This document shows, piece by piece, positions 1-8,225 of a DNA stretch of 64,000 bases (position 1 is its first letter; each line of letters begins with the position of its first letter). The position numbers and the translations under genes are program-made. The notes beneath the pieces were generated by a model. It made no database searches. It was not told the origin of the DNA and worked only from the letters and a program-made list of their open reading frames with translations. The DNA is from Burkholderia puraquae (GTDB taxonomy: Bacteria; Pseudomonadota; Gammaproteobacteria; Burkholderiales; Burkholderiaceae), in the NCBI RefSeq assembly GCF_002099195.1, contig NZ_NBYX01000001.1:918813-982812 (forward strand), in the 5' to 3' direction.

Positions 1-2393
1 ATGAAGAGCCCGGAGAACAGGTAGGACAGCGACGGATGGTTGTGCCAGTACGCGATCAGGCTCGCGAGCAGGTCCGGGCGGCGCAGGAACGGGCTGTCGG
101 CCGGCGTCGCGCCGCCGAGCACGAAGTGATTGCCGCCGCCCGTGCCGACGTGGCGACCGTCGACCATGAACTTCTCGCTGCACAGCCGCGATTGCCACGC
201 GGTGTCGTACAGGAATTCGGTGTGGTCGACGAGCTCGTCGAAGTTCGCGGCCGGATGGATGTTCACCTCGATCACGCCGGGATCGGGCGTCACCTGCAGC
301 AGCTTCAGGCGCGCGTCGCGCGGCGGCGGATAGCCTTCCAGCACGAGCTTCACGCCCAGCGCGTGGGCGGTCAGCTCGATCGCGCCGAGCAGGTCGAGAT
401 AATCCTCGAGCGCGGCCAGCGGCGGCATGAACAGGTACAGGATGCCGTTGCGCACTTCGACGCACAGCGCGGTGCGCGTGATCCACGCGGCCGATTCGAA
501 GCGCTCGGGGTGGCGACTCGGGTCGCGCGCGGCCGGCCGCCCGTTCCCGGCCATGCCGTCGTCGCGCCACTGCATCACGGTCTGTGCGGACGCCTCGCGA
601 TGCACGCCGGACAGATAGCGCGGCGCATCGTCCGGGCCCGCGTAGCGCGCGCGGATTGCGGCAGCGTCCGGCAGCGCGGCGCGCGGCGCGAACGGATCGC
701 GTTCGACCAGGTACGGATAGTCGGCGCGGCTGGCCCACGGCAGCGAATCGAGCGGCAGCCGATAACCCATCGGCGAATCGCCGGGCATGAGGTACATCCG
801 CTCGTCGCGGAAAAACCACGGGCCCGTCTGCCAGCGCGGCCCGTCGAGGCCCGGCCGATCGCGGCCCGGCGCGTCATCCGCGCGCTTGACCGGCAGTACG
901 TAGCCGACCACGCTGTCGAGCTGCTGCTCGAACACCTTGCGCAGCCGCGCGCGTTCGAGTTCGTCGTCGAGGCGTGAGTCGAACGGGTCGACGTTGACCG
1001 GCAGCCGACGCTCGCGCCACAGGTAGTACCAGACATCCTCGTAGCCGGGCCGGATGAATTCGCCGGTCAGGTTCAACCGCGCGGCGAGCGCGTCGATGAA
1101 GCGCTTCGCGTCGTCGGTCGTGTAGGCGGACGGCTCGCGCTCGTCGGCGAACAGCGACGGATCGTGCCACACGGGCTGGCCGTCGGCACGCCAGAAGATC
1201 GACAGCGCCCAGCGCGGCAGTTGCTCGCCCGGATACCACTTGCCCTGCCCGAAATGCAGGAAGCCGCCGTCGCCGTATTCGGCGCGCAGCCGCTGCACGA
1301 GTTCGGTCGCGAAGCCGCGCTTGGTCGGGCCGAGCGCGTCGGTGTTCCACTCGGCGCCGTCGCGGTCGTCGATCGACACGAAGGTCGGCTCGCCGCCCTG
1401 CGTGAGCCGCACGTCGCCCGCGGCCAGCGCGCCGTCGACCTGCGTGCCGAGCGCCAGCACGGCGTCCCATTGCGATTCCGTATACGGCTTCGTCACGCGC
1501 GGCGATTCGTACACGCGCGTCACGGTCATCTCGTGCTCGAACGACACCTCGCACTCGTCGATCAGCCCCTCGACCGGTGCGGCGCTCGTCGGCTGCGGCG
1601 TGCAGGCCAGCGGAATGTGGCCTTCGCCGGCGAGCAGGCCCGAGGTGGGGTCGAAGCCGATCCAGCCGGCGCCCGGCAGGTACACCTCGCACCACGCGTG
1701 CAGGTCGGTGAAGTCGACCGACGTGCCGCTCGGGCCGTCGAGCGACTTCACGTCGGGCGTGAGCTGGATCAGGTAGCCCGACACGAAACGCGCGGCGATG
1801 CCGAGATGACGGCACAGCTGCACGAGCAGCCATGCGCTGTCGCGGCACGAACCCGAGGCGAGTTCGAGCGTCTGCTCGGGCGTCTGCACACCCGGCTCCA
1901 TCCGCACGAGATAGCCGATATCGCGCTGCAGTTGCTGGTTCAGTGCGACGAGGAAGTTCATGGTGCCGGCCGGCGTGCGATCGACGCCGTCGACATACGC
2001 GCGGAACAGCGGCGCCGCGCTCGCCTGCGGATCGCACACGAGATACGGCGCGAGCTCGGTCTTCAGCGCGTCGTCGTAGCTGAACGGGTATTGCTCCGCA
2101 CTGGCTTCGAGAAAGAAGTCGAACGGGTTGTACACCGACATCTCGGCGACGAGATCGATCGTGATCTCGAAGTGCTCGGTGCGCTCCGGAAACACGAGCC
2201 GCGCGAGATAGTTCGAGAACGGGTCCTGCTGCCAGTTGACGAAGTGCTGCGCGGGCTCGACCGTCATCGAGTACGCAAGGATCGGCGTCCGGCAGTGCGG
2301 CGCGGGCCGCAGCCGCACGACCTGCGGGCCGAGGTTGACGAGCCGGTCGTAGCGATAGCGGGTGGTGTGATGCAGCGCGACGTGAATGGACAT
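1..2393 (-). CDS. Large transglutaminase-like protein with C-terminal DUF2126-type region (3' end outside window)
   Basis: The frame opens with MSIHVALHHTTRYRYDRLV at 2393 and stays open to the left edge, giving 797 codons without a stop, so the C-terminus is missing. The N-terminal ~290 residues form a bacterial transglutaminase-like (cysteine protease fold) unit. The catalytic Cys lies in ELASGSCRDSAWLLVQ, the His in DLHAWCEVYLPGAGW and the Asp in the following GFDPT. The remainder (LTQGGEPTFVSIDDRDGAEW, GKWYPGEQLPRWALSIFWR, GTGGGNHFVLGG) is the conserved region known as DUF2126. It is the distal gene of a minus-strand cassette behind a second transglutaminase-like protein, an alpha-E protein and an ATP-grasp protein. 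Such sets are known from comparative genomics as a predicted peptide-ligation or modification system; no substrate is visible here. Confidence 0.9.
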   Translation of the reverse strand, partial: MSIHVALHHTTRYRYDRLVNLGPQVVRLRPAPHCRTPILAYSMTVEPAQHFVNWQQDPFSNYLARLVFPERTEHFEITIDLVAEMSVYNPFDFFLEASAEQYPFSYDDALKTELAPYLVCDPQASAAPLFRAYVDGVDRTPAGTMNFLVALNQQLQRDIGYLVRMEPGVQTPEQTLELASGSCRDSAWLLVQLCRHLGIAARFVSGYLIQLTPDVKSLDGPSGTSVDFTDLHAWCEVYLPGAGWIGFDPTSGLLAGEGHIPLACTPQPTSAAPVEGLIDECEVSFEHEMTVTRVYESPRVTKPYTESQWDAVLALGTQVDGALAAGDVRLTQGGEPTFVSIDDRDGAEWNTDALGPTKRGFATELVQRLRAEYGDGGFLHFGQGKWYPGEQLPRWALSIFWRADGQPVWHDPSLFADEREPSAYTTDDAKRFIDALAARLNLTGEFIRPGYEDVWYYLWRERRLPVNVDPFDSRLDDELERARLRKVFEQQLDSVVGYVLPVKRADDAPGRDRPGLDGPRWQTGPWFFRDERMYLMPGDSPMGYRLPLDSLPWASRADYPYLVERDPFAPRAALPDAAAIRARYAGPDDAPRYLSGVHREASAQTVMQWRDDGMAGNGRPAARDPSRHPERFESAAWITRTALCVEVRNGILYLFMPPLAALEDYLDLLGAIELTAHALGVKLVLEGYPPPRDARLKLLQVTPDPGVIEVNIHPAANFDELVDHTEFLYDTAWQSRLCSEKFMVDGRHVGTGGGNHFVLGGATPADSPFLRRPDLLASLIAYWHNHPSLSYLFSGLF

Positions 2394-2489
2394 GGGAGCT
2401 CGGTTCGGGTTGGGCCGGCCGCGCGCCGGGTCGCGCTCAACGCGACCCGGCGGCCCGGCCTGGCGGATTCGGCGAAAGCGCGCGTGAGG

Positions 2490-3467
2490 TCAGACGAGTT
2501 CCGGCGTCTGCACGACGCTGATCTCGACGCCGACGGCCATCGCGCCGAGCCCCGTCACCGGCTGCGCGTCGCGATAATCGAGGCCGACCGCGATGCGCAC
2601 GTAGCGCTCGTCCGGGCAGCGATTCATGAACGGATCGAAGCCGACCCAGCCGAGCCCTTCGACATAGGCCTCGGCCCACGCATGGCCGGCCGGCTGCTGC
2701 ATCAGCCCGGCCGCTTGCGGCTGCGCGCCGAGCGCCGGCTGCGGCAGCCCCTGCGACTGCGCGGCATGCGACGCGCCGAGTGCCTGCTGCATGCCCTCGC
2801 CGCTCTGCAGCGCGAGCGCTTCTTCTTCCTCGTCGTCGCCCGCGTTCTGCTTCGCGTCGGCGATGCGCTGCATCGCGCTGTCTGCCAGCACGTAGCCCGA
2901 GATATAGCGCGCGGGAATCTTCAGCACGCGCGCGGCCGCGATGAACGCATGCGCATGGTCGCGGCTCGTGCCCTCGCCGCTTTGCAGCGCGGTTTCCGCA
3001 TCGACGGGCGCGTCGGCGGCCAGGTTCGGCGCATATGCGATGCGGTCGTGCACTTCCGTCATCAGCCAGTGCAGCGCGTCGAGGCTGCGCGGCTCGATCG
3101 GCAGCGCTTCGGTGAGCGCACGCACGGTGTCGCCCGCCTTCGTGAGCGCGGTCTCGCGCTCGAAGATCCACGGCGGCGCATAGCCTTCAGGATTGCCGAT
3201 GATGCCCGAGCGGTCCTGCGTCTCGACGACGCCGGCCGCGATGACGACGATCTCGGCCTTCGCGCCGCGCTCGTGCCGCACGAGGTCGATCCGGTTGCCG
3301 AGCCCGTCGGCATAAGACAGCGTCGGCTCGACGCCGTCGATCGTGACCTGCCACGCGCGCACCGTCTGCCCGGGGCCCGACTGCGGACGCAGCCGCAGCC
3401 GTTGCAGTGCATGGGTGGCTTGATCGTCGAACTGATAACGCGAGATGTGTCGGATGGCGAGTCGCAT
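2490..3467 (-). CDS. Transglutaminase-like protein with Ser in place of the catalytic Cys
   Basis: 325 residues from MRLAIRHISRYQFDDQATHA; a longer frame continues upstream but belongs to the preceding gene's region. The N-terminal beta domain (about 1-90) and the transglutaminase core (about 125-285) are recognisable. The expected catalytic Cys position, in the G-x-C-x-D-x-A loop, reads GEGTSRDHAHAF, so residue 168 is Ser. The His and Asp of the triad are kept (GHAWAEAYVEGLGW, GFDPF). Between GYVLADS and GHAWAEAY there is an extra Gln/Ala-rich, acidic stretch of about 50 residues (roughly 196-246). It contains a second copy of the peptide LQSGEG that also sits just before the active-site loop. 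It lies 9 bp after the alpha-E gene in one operon. It may be inactive, or act as a serine variant. Confidence 0.85.
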   Translation of the reverse strand: MRLAIRHISRYQFDDQATHALQRLRLRPQSGPGQTVRAWQVTIDGVEPTLSYADGLGNRIDLVRHERGAKAEIVVIAAGVVETQDRSGIIGNPEGYAPPWIFERETALTKAGDTVRALTEALPIEPRSLDALHWLMTEVHDRIAYAPNLAADAPVDAETALQSGEGTSRDHAHAFIAAARVLKIPARYISGYVLADSAMQRIADAKQNAGDDEEEEALALQSGEGMQQALGASHAAQSQGLPQPALGAQPQAAGLMQQPAGHAWAEAYVEGLGWVGFDPFMNRCPDERYVRIAVGLDYRDAQPVTGLGAMAVGVEISVVQTPELV

Positions 3468-3475
3468 GGCAAGTC

Positions 3476-4417
3476 TCAGTCGAAGTTGTAGGCCTGGGCG
3501 ATTTCGAGCCCGAGGCTGTTGTTGCGGCCGATGAAGTCGGTCAGGAACTCGTGCAGGCCGCTCTTGAAGATCCGCTCGACCGAGGTATCGGACAGCATTT
3601 GCAGGATCTTCGCGGCCGTGTCGTGACACGGGTGTGTCATGCCGTAATCCTTCGCGAGCAGGTTCAGGCTCGACACGACGCGCCCGTAGCAATAGCGCAG
3701 CGAACGCGGCATGCGGCCGTTCAGGATCAGGTAGTCGGCGATGTTCATCGGCTTGTACTGCACGTCGTACACCCAGCGATACGACCGGTGCGCGGCGACG
3801 CAGCGCAGGATGGTCTCCCACTGGTAGTTGTCGAGGATCGTGCCGACGTGCGACACCGACGGCAGCAGCAGGTGGTATTTGACGTCGATGATCCGCGCGG
3901 TGTTGTCCGCGCGCTCGATGAACGCGCCGATCTGCGCGAAATCGAAGATCTCGTTGCGCAGCATCGTGCTGTAGAAGCTGCCGAGGATCAGCGCGGTTTC
4001 GCGCTTCACCTCGTCGAGCACGGCCGGCAGTTCGCTCTCCGGCACCGGCTGTGCAAGCGCACGGCGCAGCGCGAGCCACGCGCCGTTCACGCTCTCCCAC
4101 GCCTCGCGCGTGAGCGCCGTGCGCACCATCCGCGCGTTCGAGCGCGCGGCTTCGATGCACGACAGCACGCTCGACGGGTTGTCGCGGTCGCGCAGCAGGT
4201 AGTCGGTCACGGTATCGGCCGCATACGCGTCGTATTTCTGCCGGTAGCCGTCGTCCGTGCCCGAGCTGACGAGCACCGACGACCATTCGGCCGGCGCGTC
4301 GGACGTGCGCGTGAGCGCCATCCGCAGCCCGGCATCGACGATGCGCGCGATGTTCTCCGCGCGCTCGATATAGCGGTACATCCAGTAAAGACCGCTCGCA
4401 GTTCGTCCCAGAAGCAT
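3476..4417 (-). CDS. Alpha-E domain protein
   Basis: 313 residues starting MLLGRTASGLYWMYRYIERAEN; this Met was chosen because homologues begin LLxRTAxxLYWMxRYxERAEN and the upstream codons look non-coding. The protein is an all-helical alpha-E domain, with the repeated helix signatures YIERAENIARIVD at the N-terminus and FIERADNTARIIDVKYHLLL in the middle. No enzymatic motif has been assigned to the family. It is nearly always found beside a circularly permuted ATP-grasp protein and transglutaminases, as here, and is thought to form a complex with them or present the substrate. It lies 64 bp downstream of the ATP-grasp gene and 8 bp upstream of the short transglutaminase gene, so co-transcription is likely. 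Confidence 0.88.
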   Translation of the reverse strand: MLLGRTASGLYWMYRYIERAENIARIVDAGLRMALTRTSDAPAEWSSVLVSSGTDDGYRQKYDAYAADTVTDYLLRDRDNPSSVLSCIEAARSNARMVRTALTREAWESVNGAWLALRRALAQPVPESELPAVLDEVKRETALILGSFYSTMLRNEIFDFAQIGAFIERADNTARIIDVKYHLLLPSVSHVGTILDNYQWETILRCVAAHRSYRWVYDVQYKPMNIADYLILNGRMPRSLRYCYGRVVSSLNLLAKDYGMTHPCHDTAAKILQMLSDTSVERIFKSGLHEFLTDFIGRNNSLGLEIAQAYNFD

Positions 4418-4481
4418 CTCGTGTCCACTCCGTCTTCGTTCGGTTCGCGCGCCGGCTGCGGCGCGCGCGGTCGTGCCCGGC

Positions 4482-5897
4482 TCAGTCGGCCAGCACCCAG
4501 GTGTCCTTGGTGCCGCCGCCCTGGCTCGAGTTGACGACAAGCGATCCTTCCTGCAGCGCGACGCGCGTGAGCCCGCCCGGCGTGATGCGGATCCGGTCCG
4601 ACACCAGCACGAACGGCCGCAGGTCGACGTGGCGCGGCGCGAGGCCGGCTTCGGTCAGGATCGGCGTCGTGGACAACGCCAGCGTGGGTTGCGCGATGTA
4701 GTTCGCGGGCCGCGCACGCAGCTTCGCGGCAAATGCCTCGAGCTCGGCCTTCGACGCGCACGGCCCGACCAGCATCCCGTAGCCGCCCGAGCCGTGCACT
4801 TCCTTCACGACCAGTTCGTCGAGATGGTCGAGCACGTACTTCAGGCTGTCGGCCTCGCCGCAACGCCAGGTCGGCACGTTCTCCAGCAGCGCCTTGCGGC
4901 CCGTGTAGAACTCGACGATCTCCGGCATGTACGAGTAGATCGCCTTGTCGTCGGCGATGCCCGTGCCGGGCGCGTTCGCGATCGTGATATTGCCCGCGCG
5001 ATAGACGTCCATGATCCCCGCGACACCCAGCACCGAATCGGGCCGGAACGTGAGCGGATCGAGGAACGCGTCGTCGACGCGGCGGTACAGCACGTCGATC
5101 GAGCGGAAACCCTCGGTCGTGCGCATTGCGACGCGGCCGTCGATCACCTGCAGGTCGCTGCCCTCGACGAGGTGCACGCCCATCTGGTCGGCGAGGAACG
5201 AATGCTCGTAGTACGCGGAATTGTGGATGCCGGGCGTGAGCACGGCGATGGTCGGGTTATCGGCGTTGCCGCCCGGCGGGCACACCGCCGCGAGCGACTG
5301 GCGCAGCATCTGCGGATAGGTCTCGACCGGGCGCACCTTCACCTGCTGGAACAGCTCCGGGAAGAGCTGCATCATCGTTTCGCGGTTTTCCAGCATGTAC
5401 GACACGCCGGACGGCGTGCGCGCGTTGTCCTCCAGTACGTAGAACTCGTTCTCGGCGGTGCGCACGATGTCGACGCCGATGATGTGCGTGTAAACGTTTC
5501 CGGGCGGCCGGAAGTCGATCATCTCAGGGATGAACGCTTCGTTGTGCGCGATCAGGTGCTTCGGCACGATGCCCGCGCGCACGATTTCCTGGCGATGGTA
5601 GATGTCGTCGAGGAACGCGTTGAGCGCCATCACGCGCTGCTCGATGCCGAGCGACAGCCGGCTCCATTCCGCGCCCGAGATGATGCGCGGGACGATGTCG
5701 AACGGAATCAGCCGCTCGGCGGCCTCCGCGTCGCCGTAGACGGCGAACGTGATACCCGTCTTGCGGAACACGCCTTCCGCATCGTGGGCTTTCTGGGCGA
5801 GGCTCGCGGGATTCTGGGTGTCGAGCCACTGCTTCAGGCGCGCGTAGGGCGCCCTTACCATGTCGCCGGATTGCAGCATTTCATCGAATGGCTTCAT
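4482..5897 (-). CDS. Circularly permuted ATP-grasp protein (predicted amide/peptide ligase)
   Basis: 471 residues from MKPFDEMLQSGDMVRAPYAR. The start at 5897 is preferred over an in-frame ATG 15 bp upstream because a GGAG ribosome-binding site lies 7-10 bases before it. Family signatures include YHRQEIVRAGIVPKHLI, GVDIVRTAENEFYVLEDNAR, TPSGVSYMLENR, ITIANAPGTGIADDKAIYSYMPEIV, VVKEVHGSGGYGMLVGP and RPFVLVSDRIRITPGGLTRVAL, which together form the permuted ATP-grasp nucleotide and Mg site. Such enzymes are expected to join a carboxylate to an amine at the cost of ATP; the substrate is unknown. It is the first gene of the minus-strand cassette ATP-grasp / alpha-E / transglutaminase / transglutaminase, so its upstream region probably carries the operon promoter. 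Confidence 0.9.
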   Translation of the reverse strand: MKPFDEMLQSGDMVRAPYARLKQWLDTQNPASLAQKAHDAEGVFRKTGITFAVYGDAEAAERLIPFDIVPRIISGAEWSRLSLGIEQRVMALNAFLDDIYHRQEIVRAGIVPKHLIAHNEAFIPEMIDFRPPGNVYTHIIGVDIVRTAENEFYVLEDNARTPSGVSYMLENRETMMQLFPELFQQVKVRPVETYPQMLRQSLAAVCPPGGNADNPTIAVLTPGIHNSAYYEHSFLADQMGVHLVEGSDLQVIDGRVAMRTTEGFRSIDVLYRRVDDAFLDPLTFRPDSVLGVAGIMDVYRAGNITIANAPGTGIADDKAIYSYMPEIVEFYTGRKALLENVPTWRCGEADSLKYVLDHLDELVVKEVHGSGGYGMLVGPCASKAELEAFAAKLRARPANYIAQPTLALSTTPILTEAGLAPRHVDLRPFVLVSDRIRITPGGLTRVALQEGSLVVNSSQGGGTKDTWVLAD

Positions 5898-6498
5898 CGA
5901 TCTTTTCTCCATCGATCGTTTTCCCCGGCATTGCGCATGCCGGACCGGCGTACTGAATGCTTTGCAAGGAACGTGCCTTGCACGATCCCCCTCGATATCC
6001 CCCCGTTTTTACGTCGCGCCAGGCACGCCCGCGCGGCATTGCGCACCACAACGGTGCAACCCCGGACGCGACGAGCGACTGCGGTGCGCCGCAAACGCGC
6101 ACGGCCCATGCTGCGCCGCGTCTTACGAACATAGTTCCCCCGCGTGTCATGAATGCGCAATCTGCACTGCACAAAAAAAACGGCCTGCCCGGGCACCGGG
6201 CCACCGGAACGACGGGACGGAAAGGCGGGCCGGCACGTACACGGCGCAACCGGCCCTGGGGGAAGTACCGTCTGCGGCGGCACCGGCAGTTCGACGCGGT
6301 GAACTGTCCGGTTAGCCGGGTCCGGCACCTCAACGCTATGCAGCCGTAATCCCGCCGACAACGCCCATGCATATTTCGACTGACACCTATCGAAAAAAAA
6401 CATCGGGCCGGTCGGCGCAAGGCGCGGTACGCTAGAAAATTGGTGCAGCGAAGCGACGCCGCCTTTCAGGCACCCGACTATAAAAAGCGAAGATCGAA
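5898..6498. other. Intergenic region between divergent ATP-grasp operon and LysR gene
   Basis: About 600 bases with no convincing gene. It should hold the promoters of the leftward ATP-grasp cassette and the rightward LysR gene. Frames that cross it have no ribosome-binding site or recognisable protein. The only clear structure is a hairpin with a run of eight T (minus strand) near 6173-6202, listed separately. Confidence 0.6.
6173..6202 (-). terminator. Terminator-like hairpin with T8 tract in the leader of the ATP-grasp operon
   Basis: Read on the minus strand, GCCCGG-TGC-CCGGGC (6201 to 6187) can pair, with an outer GGCC/GGCC pairing possible, followed after GGCCG by eight T (6180-6173). 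It lies about 280 bases upstream of the ATP-grasp start in the same direction. It would therefore either end antisense transcription arriving from the LysR gene or attenuate the operon leader. The hairpin-to-T spacing is slightly long for the inner stem. Confidence 0.4.
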
Positions 6499-7500
6499 AT
6501 GGAAGCAAAGTGGCTGGAAGATTTCCTGAGCCTTGCGGATACCAAGAGCTTTTCCCGGGCCGCACGTCACCGGCACCTCACGCAGTCGGCATTCAGCAGA
6601 CGAATTGCCGCACTCGAAACCTGGATGGACGCGAAGCTGGTCGACCGCAGCATCAACCCGATCACGCTGACGCCGGCCGGCCAGATGTTCCGCGGGCTCG
6701 CCGCGGACATCCTGCGCAGCATGTATGCGGCGCGCAATCTCGTGAACGGCTACGACCAGTTCGCGGCCAGCGACCAGGTCGTGCGTTTCGCGGTCGCCCA
6801 TACGCTCGTCTTCACGCTGTTTCCCGAATGGCTCAAGCAGCTCAACGGCGAGGTCGGCCACGTGACCGCCCGCGTCAACGCGGTGAACGTGCCGGAAGGC
6901 GTGCAGCAGCTCGTCGAAGGTGAATGCGACCTGCTGCTCGGCTATCACCATCCGCAGCTGCCGATCGTGCTCGACCCGAACCACTTCCCGTTCGTCAGCC
7001 TCGGCGTCGAGCGGATCCTGCCCGTGTCGACGCCCGACGCGCGCGGCAAGCCCGTGTTCCAGCTGCCGGGCACCCCCGATGCACCGTTGCCGCTGCTCGC
7101 GTATTCGTCGGGCGCGTTTCTCGGCAACATCGTCGAGATGCTGCTGCTGAATGCCACCGAGCCGTATGTGCTGCACCGGTGCTTCGAGACGCACATGTCC
7201 GAGGCATTGAAGGGCATGGTCGTGGCCGGGCACGGGATCGGCTGGCTGCCGGAGAGCTGCGTCGAGAAGGAACTCGCGGAAGGCACGCTCGTATGCGCGG
7301 GTTCCGGCGACTGGATCACCGAGCTCGAAATCCGCCTGTACCGGTCGGCGCGCAAGCGCGGGCTCGCGGCCGAGCAACTGTGGACATACATCATGAACCG
7401 GCCGCACGCGGCGGTCGCAGGTGCTGCAGCCGGCGCGGCCGAACCAGCGGCCGCGCCGGCAATGCGCATCGCGCGGCGCAGCGCGGGCGGCAGCCGCTGA
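6499..7500 (+). CDS. LysR-family transcriptional regulator (HypT-like type)
   Basis: 333 residues from MEAKWLEDFLSLADTKSFSR. The N-terminal winged helix-turn-helix (about 3-62, RAARHRHLTQSAFSRRIAAL) and the periplasmic-binding-like effector domain (about 90-300) are of usual LysR length. The opening ExKWLEDFLxL...FSRAA...TQSAFSRRIxALE resembles the YjiE/HypT branch more than the CysB or GcvA branches. The last ~40 residues are an Ala/Arg-rich tail (AAVAGAAAGAAEPAAAPA) likely to be disordered. The nearest possible target is the divergent ATP-grasp/transglutaminase cassette, or the gene regulates at a distance; the sequence does not decide. Confidence 0.88.
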   Translation: MEAKWLEDFLSLADTKSFSRAARHRHLTQSAFSRRIAALETWMDAKLVDRSINPITLTPAGQMFRGLAADILRSMYAARNLVNGYDQFAASDQVVRFAVAHTLVFTLFPEWLKQLNGEVGHVTARVNAVNVPEGVQQLVEGECDLLLGYHHPQLPIVLDPNHFPFVSLGVERILPVSTPDARGKPVFQLPGTPDAPLPLLAYSSGAFLGNIVEMLLLNATEPYVLHRCFETHMSEALKGMVVAGHGIGWLPESCVEKELAEGTLVCAGSGDWITELEIRLYRSARKRGLAAEQLWTYIMNRPHAAVAGAAAGAAEPAAAPAMRIARRSAGGSR

Positions 7501-7501
7501 C

Positions 7502-7547
7502 CTTCGCGTTCGCGTCGTGTCCACCGACGACGCGAACGCGAGGACGG
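7502..7547 (+). terminator. Strong hairpin directly after the LysR stop codon
   Basis: CGCGTTCGCGTCG (7505-7517) pairs perfectly with CGACGCGAACGCG (7528-7540), and outer bases extend the stem to about 16 pairs. The stem begins two bases after the LysR stop. The downstream T-tract is weak (ACGGTTT), so termination may be inefficient or need other factors. Confidence 0.5.
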
Positions 7548-7700
7548 TTTGCAGCCATCCGGTGTGCGCATGCATCCGCGCCGCATCGTTTCCCGGCGAA
7601 TGCGACCCTCTCTCCAGCAGCAAGCTTCTGCAGCAAGCGGCGATCCCGCTATCACCTGAAAAATTACCGCCCCAGACCGGTAATCGTTATCAGAGGAATC

Positions 7701-7712
7701 GCAAACGTTTGC
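7701..7712. promoter_or_regulatory. 12-bp palindrome GCAAACGTTTGC, LacI/GalR-family-like operator
   Basis: Perfect dyad with a central CG step, the form typical of LacI/PurR-family half-sites (GCAAACG). It lies about 510 bases upstream of the first small gene of the pga locus. Which regulator uses it, if any, cannot be told from the window. Confidence 0.35.
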
Positions 7713-7787
7713 AGTTCCGGAATGAATTATTTCCGCCCGGCACAGTGCATCGGTATTTTCTGTCTGATTATCAGGACAGACATAACC

Positions 7788-7827
7788 TGTTACAGAACAA
7801 ATTAAAAGTTTCGATTTACCTGTAACA
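7788..7827. promoter_or_regulatory. Inverted repeat TGTTACAG...CTGTAACA
   Basis: Exact 8-bp arms at 7788-7795 and 7820-7827 separated by 24 A+T-rich bases. The 32-bp centre-to-centre distance is about three helical turns, which would put two bound subunits on one face of the DNA. It is a candidate activator or repressor site of the pga promoter region. Confidence 0.35.
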
Positions 7828-8225
7828 ATCTAAAATACCAAAACGTCGCTGCCTCTTTCCATATTGTGCAATCTGTATCTGGATCGATATCGATTCGCCT
7901 GGAACACAGCCGCAAAAATTCCTTTTATCAGTCGTTATTTTTCGGCACGAATTTCGATACCCCCGACGTGGATCAATGCGTGCGGGATCATCGTTACCGA
8001 ATCGCAATGTTCATATTTGGCAATATCGACTTTCTTCAGCGTTAAGAGAGTCGTACGAATCCGTCGTTATCCTATTTAAATAATATATTTGAGCACCGTC
8101 CCATTCGGGCCACACGCGATTGTTGATTCAGAATCCATCGTGTATCAATAGCGTGTCGCAAAAAGAACGCTGGCAAATCTGACTCGGAATAAATGCTTGC
8201 CATTGATTCCGGACGGGAGGTTGCA

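Larger units (their letters stand above)
7548..8225. other. Long A+T-rich upstream region of the PNAG locus
   Basis: Nearly 700 bases, conspicuously A+T-rich against its surroundings, with no supportable gene. It contains several small dyads: GCAAACGTTTGC at 7701-7712, CTGATTATCAG at 7764-7774, TGTTACAG (7788-7795) facing CTGTAACA (7820-7827), and ATCGATATCGAT at 7883-7894. As the only sizeable gap before the rightward pga genes, it very probably carries their promoter and regulator sites. Confidence 0.55.

Noticed and set aside
7864..8079. 71-codon plus-strand frame in the A+T-rich region before the PNAG locus
   Set aside because: No start signal and no family; the sequence reads like regulatory DNA with dyads.
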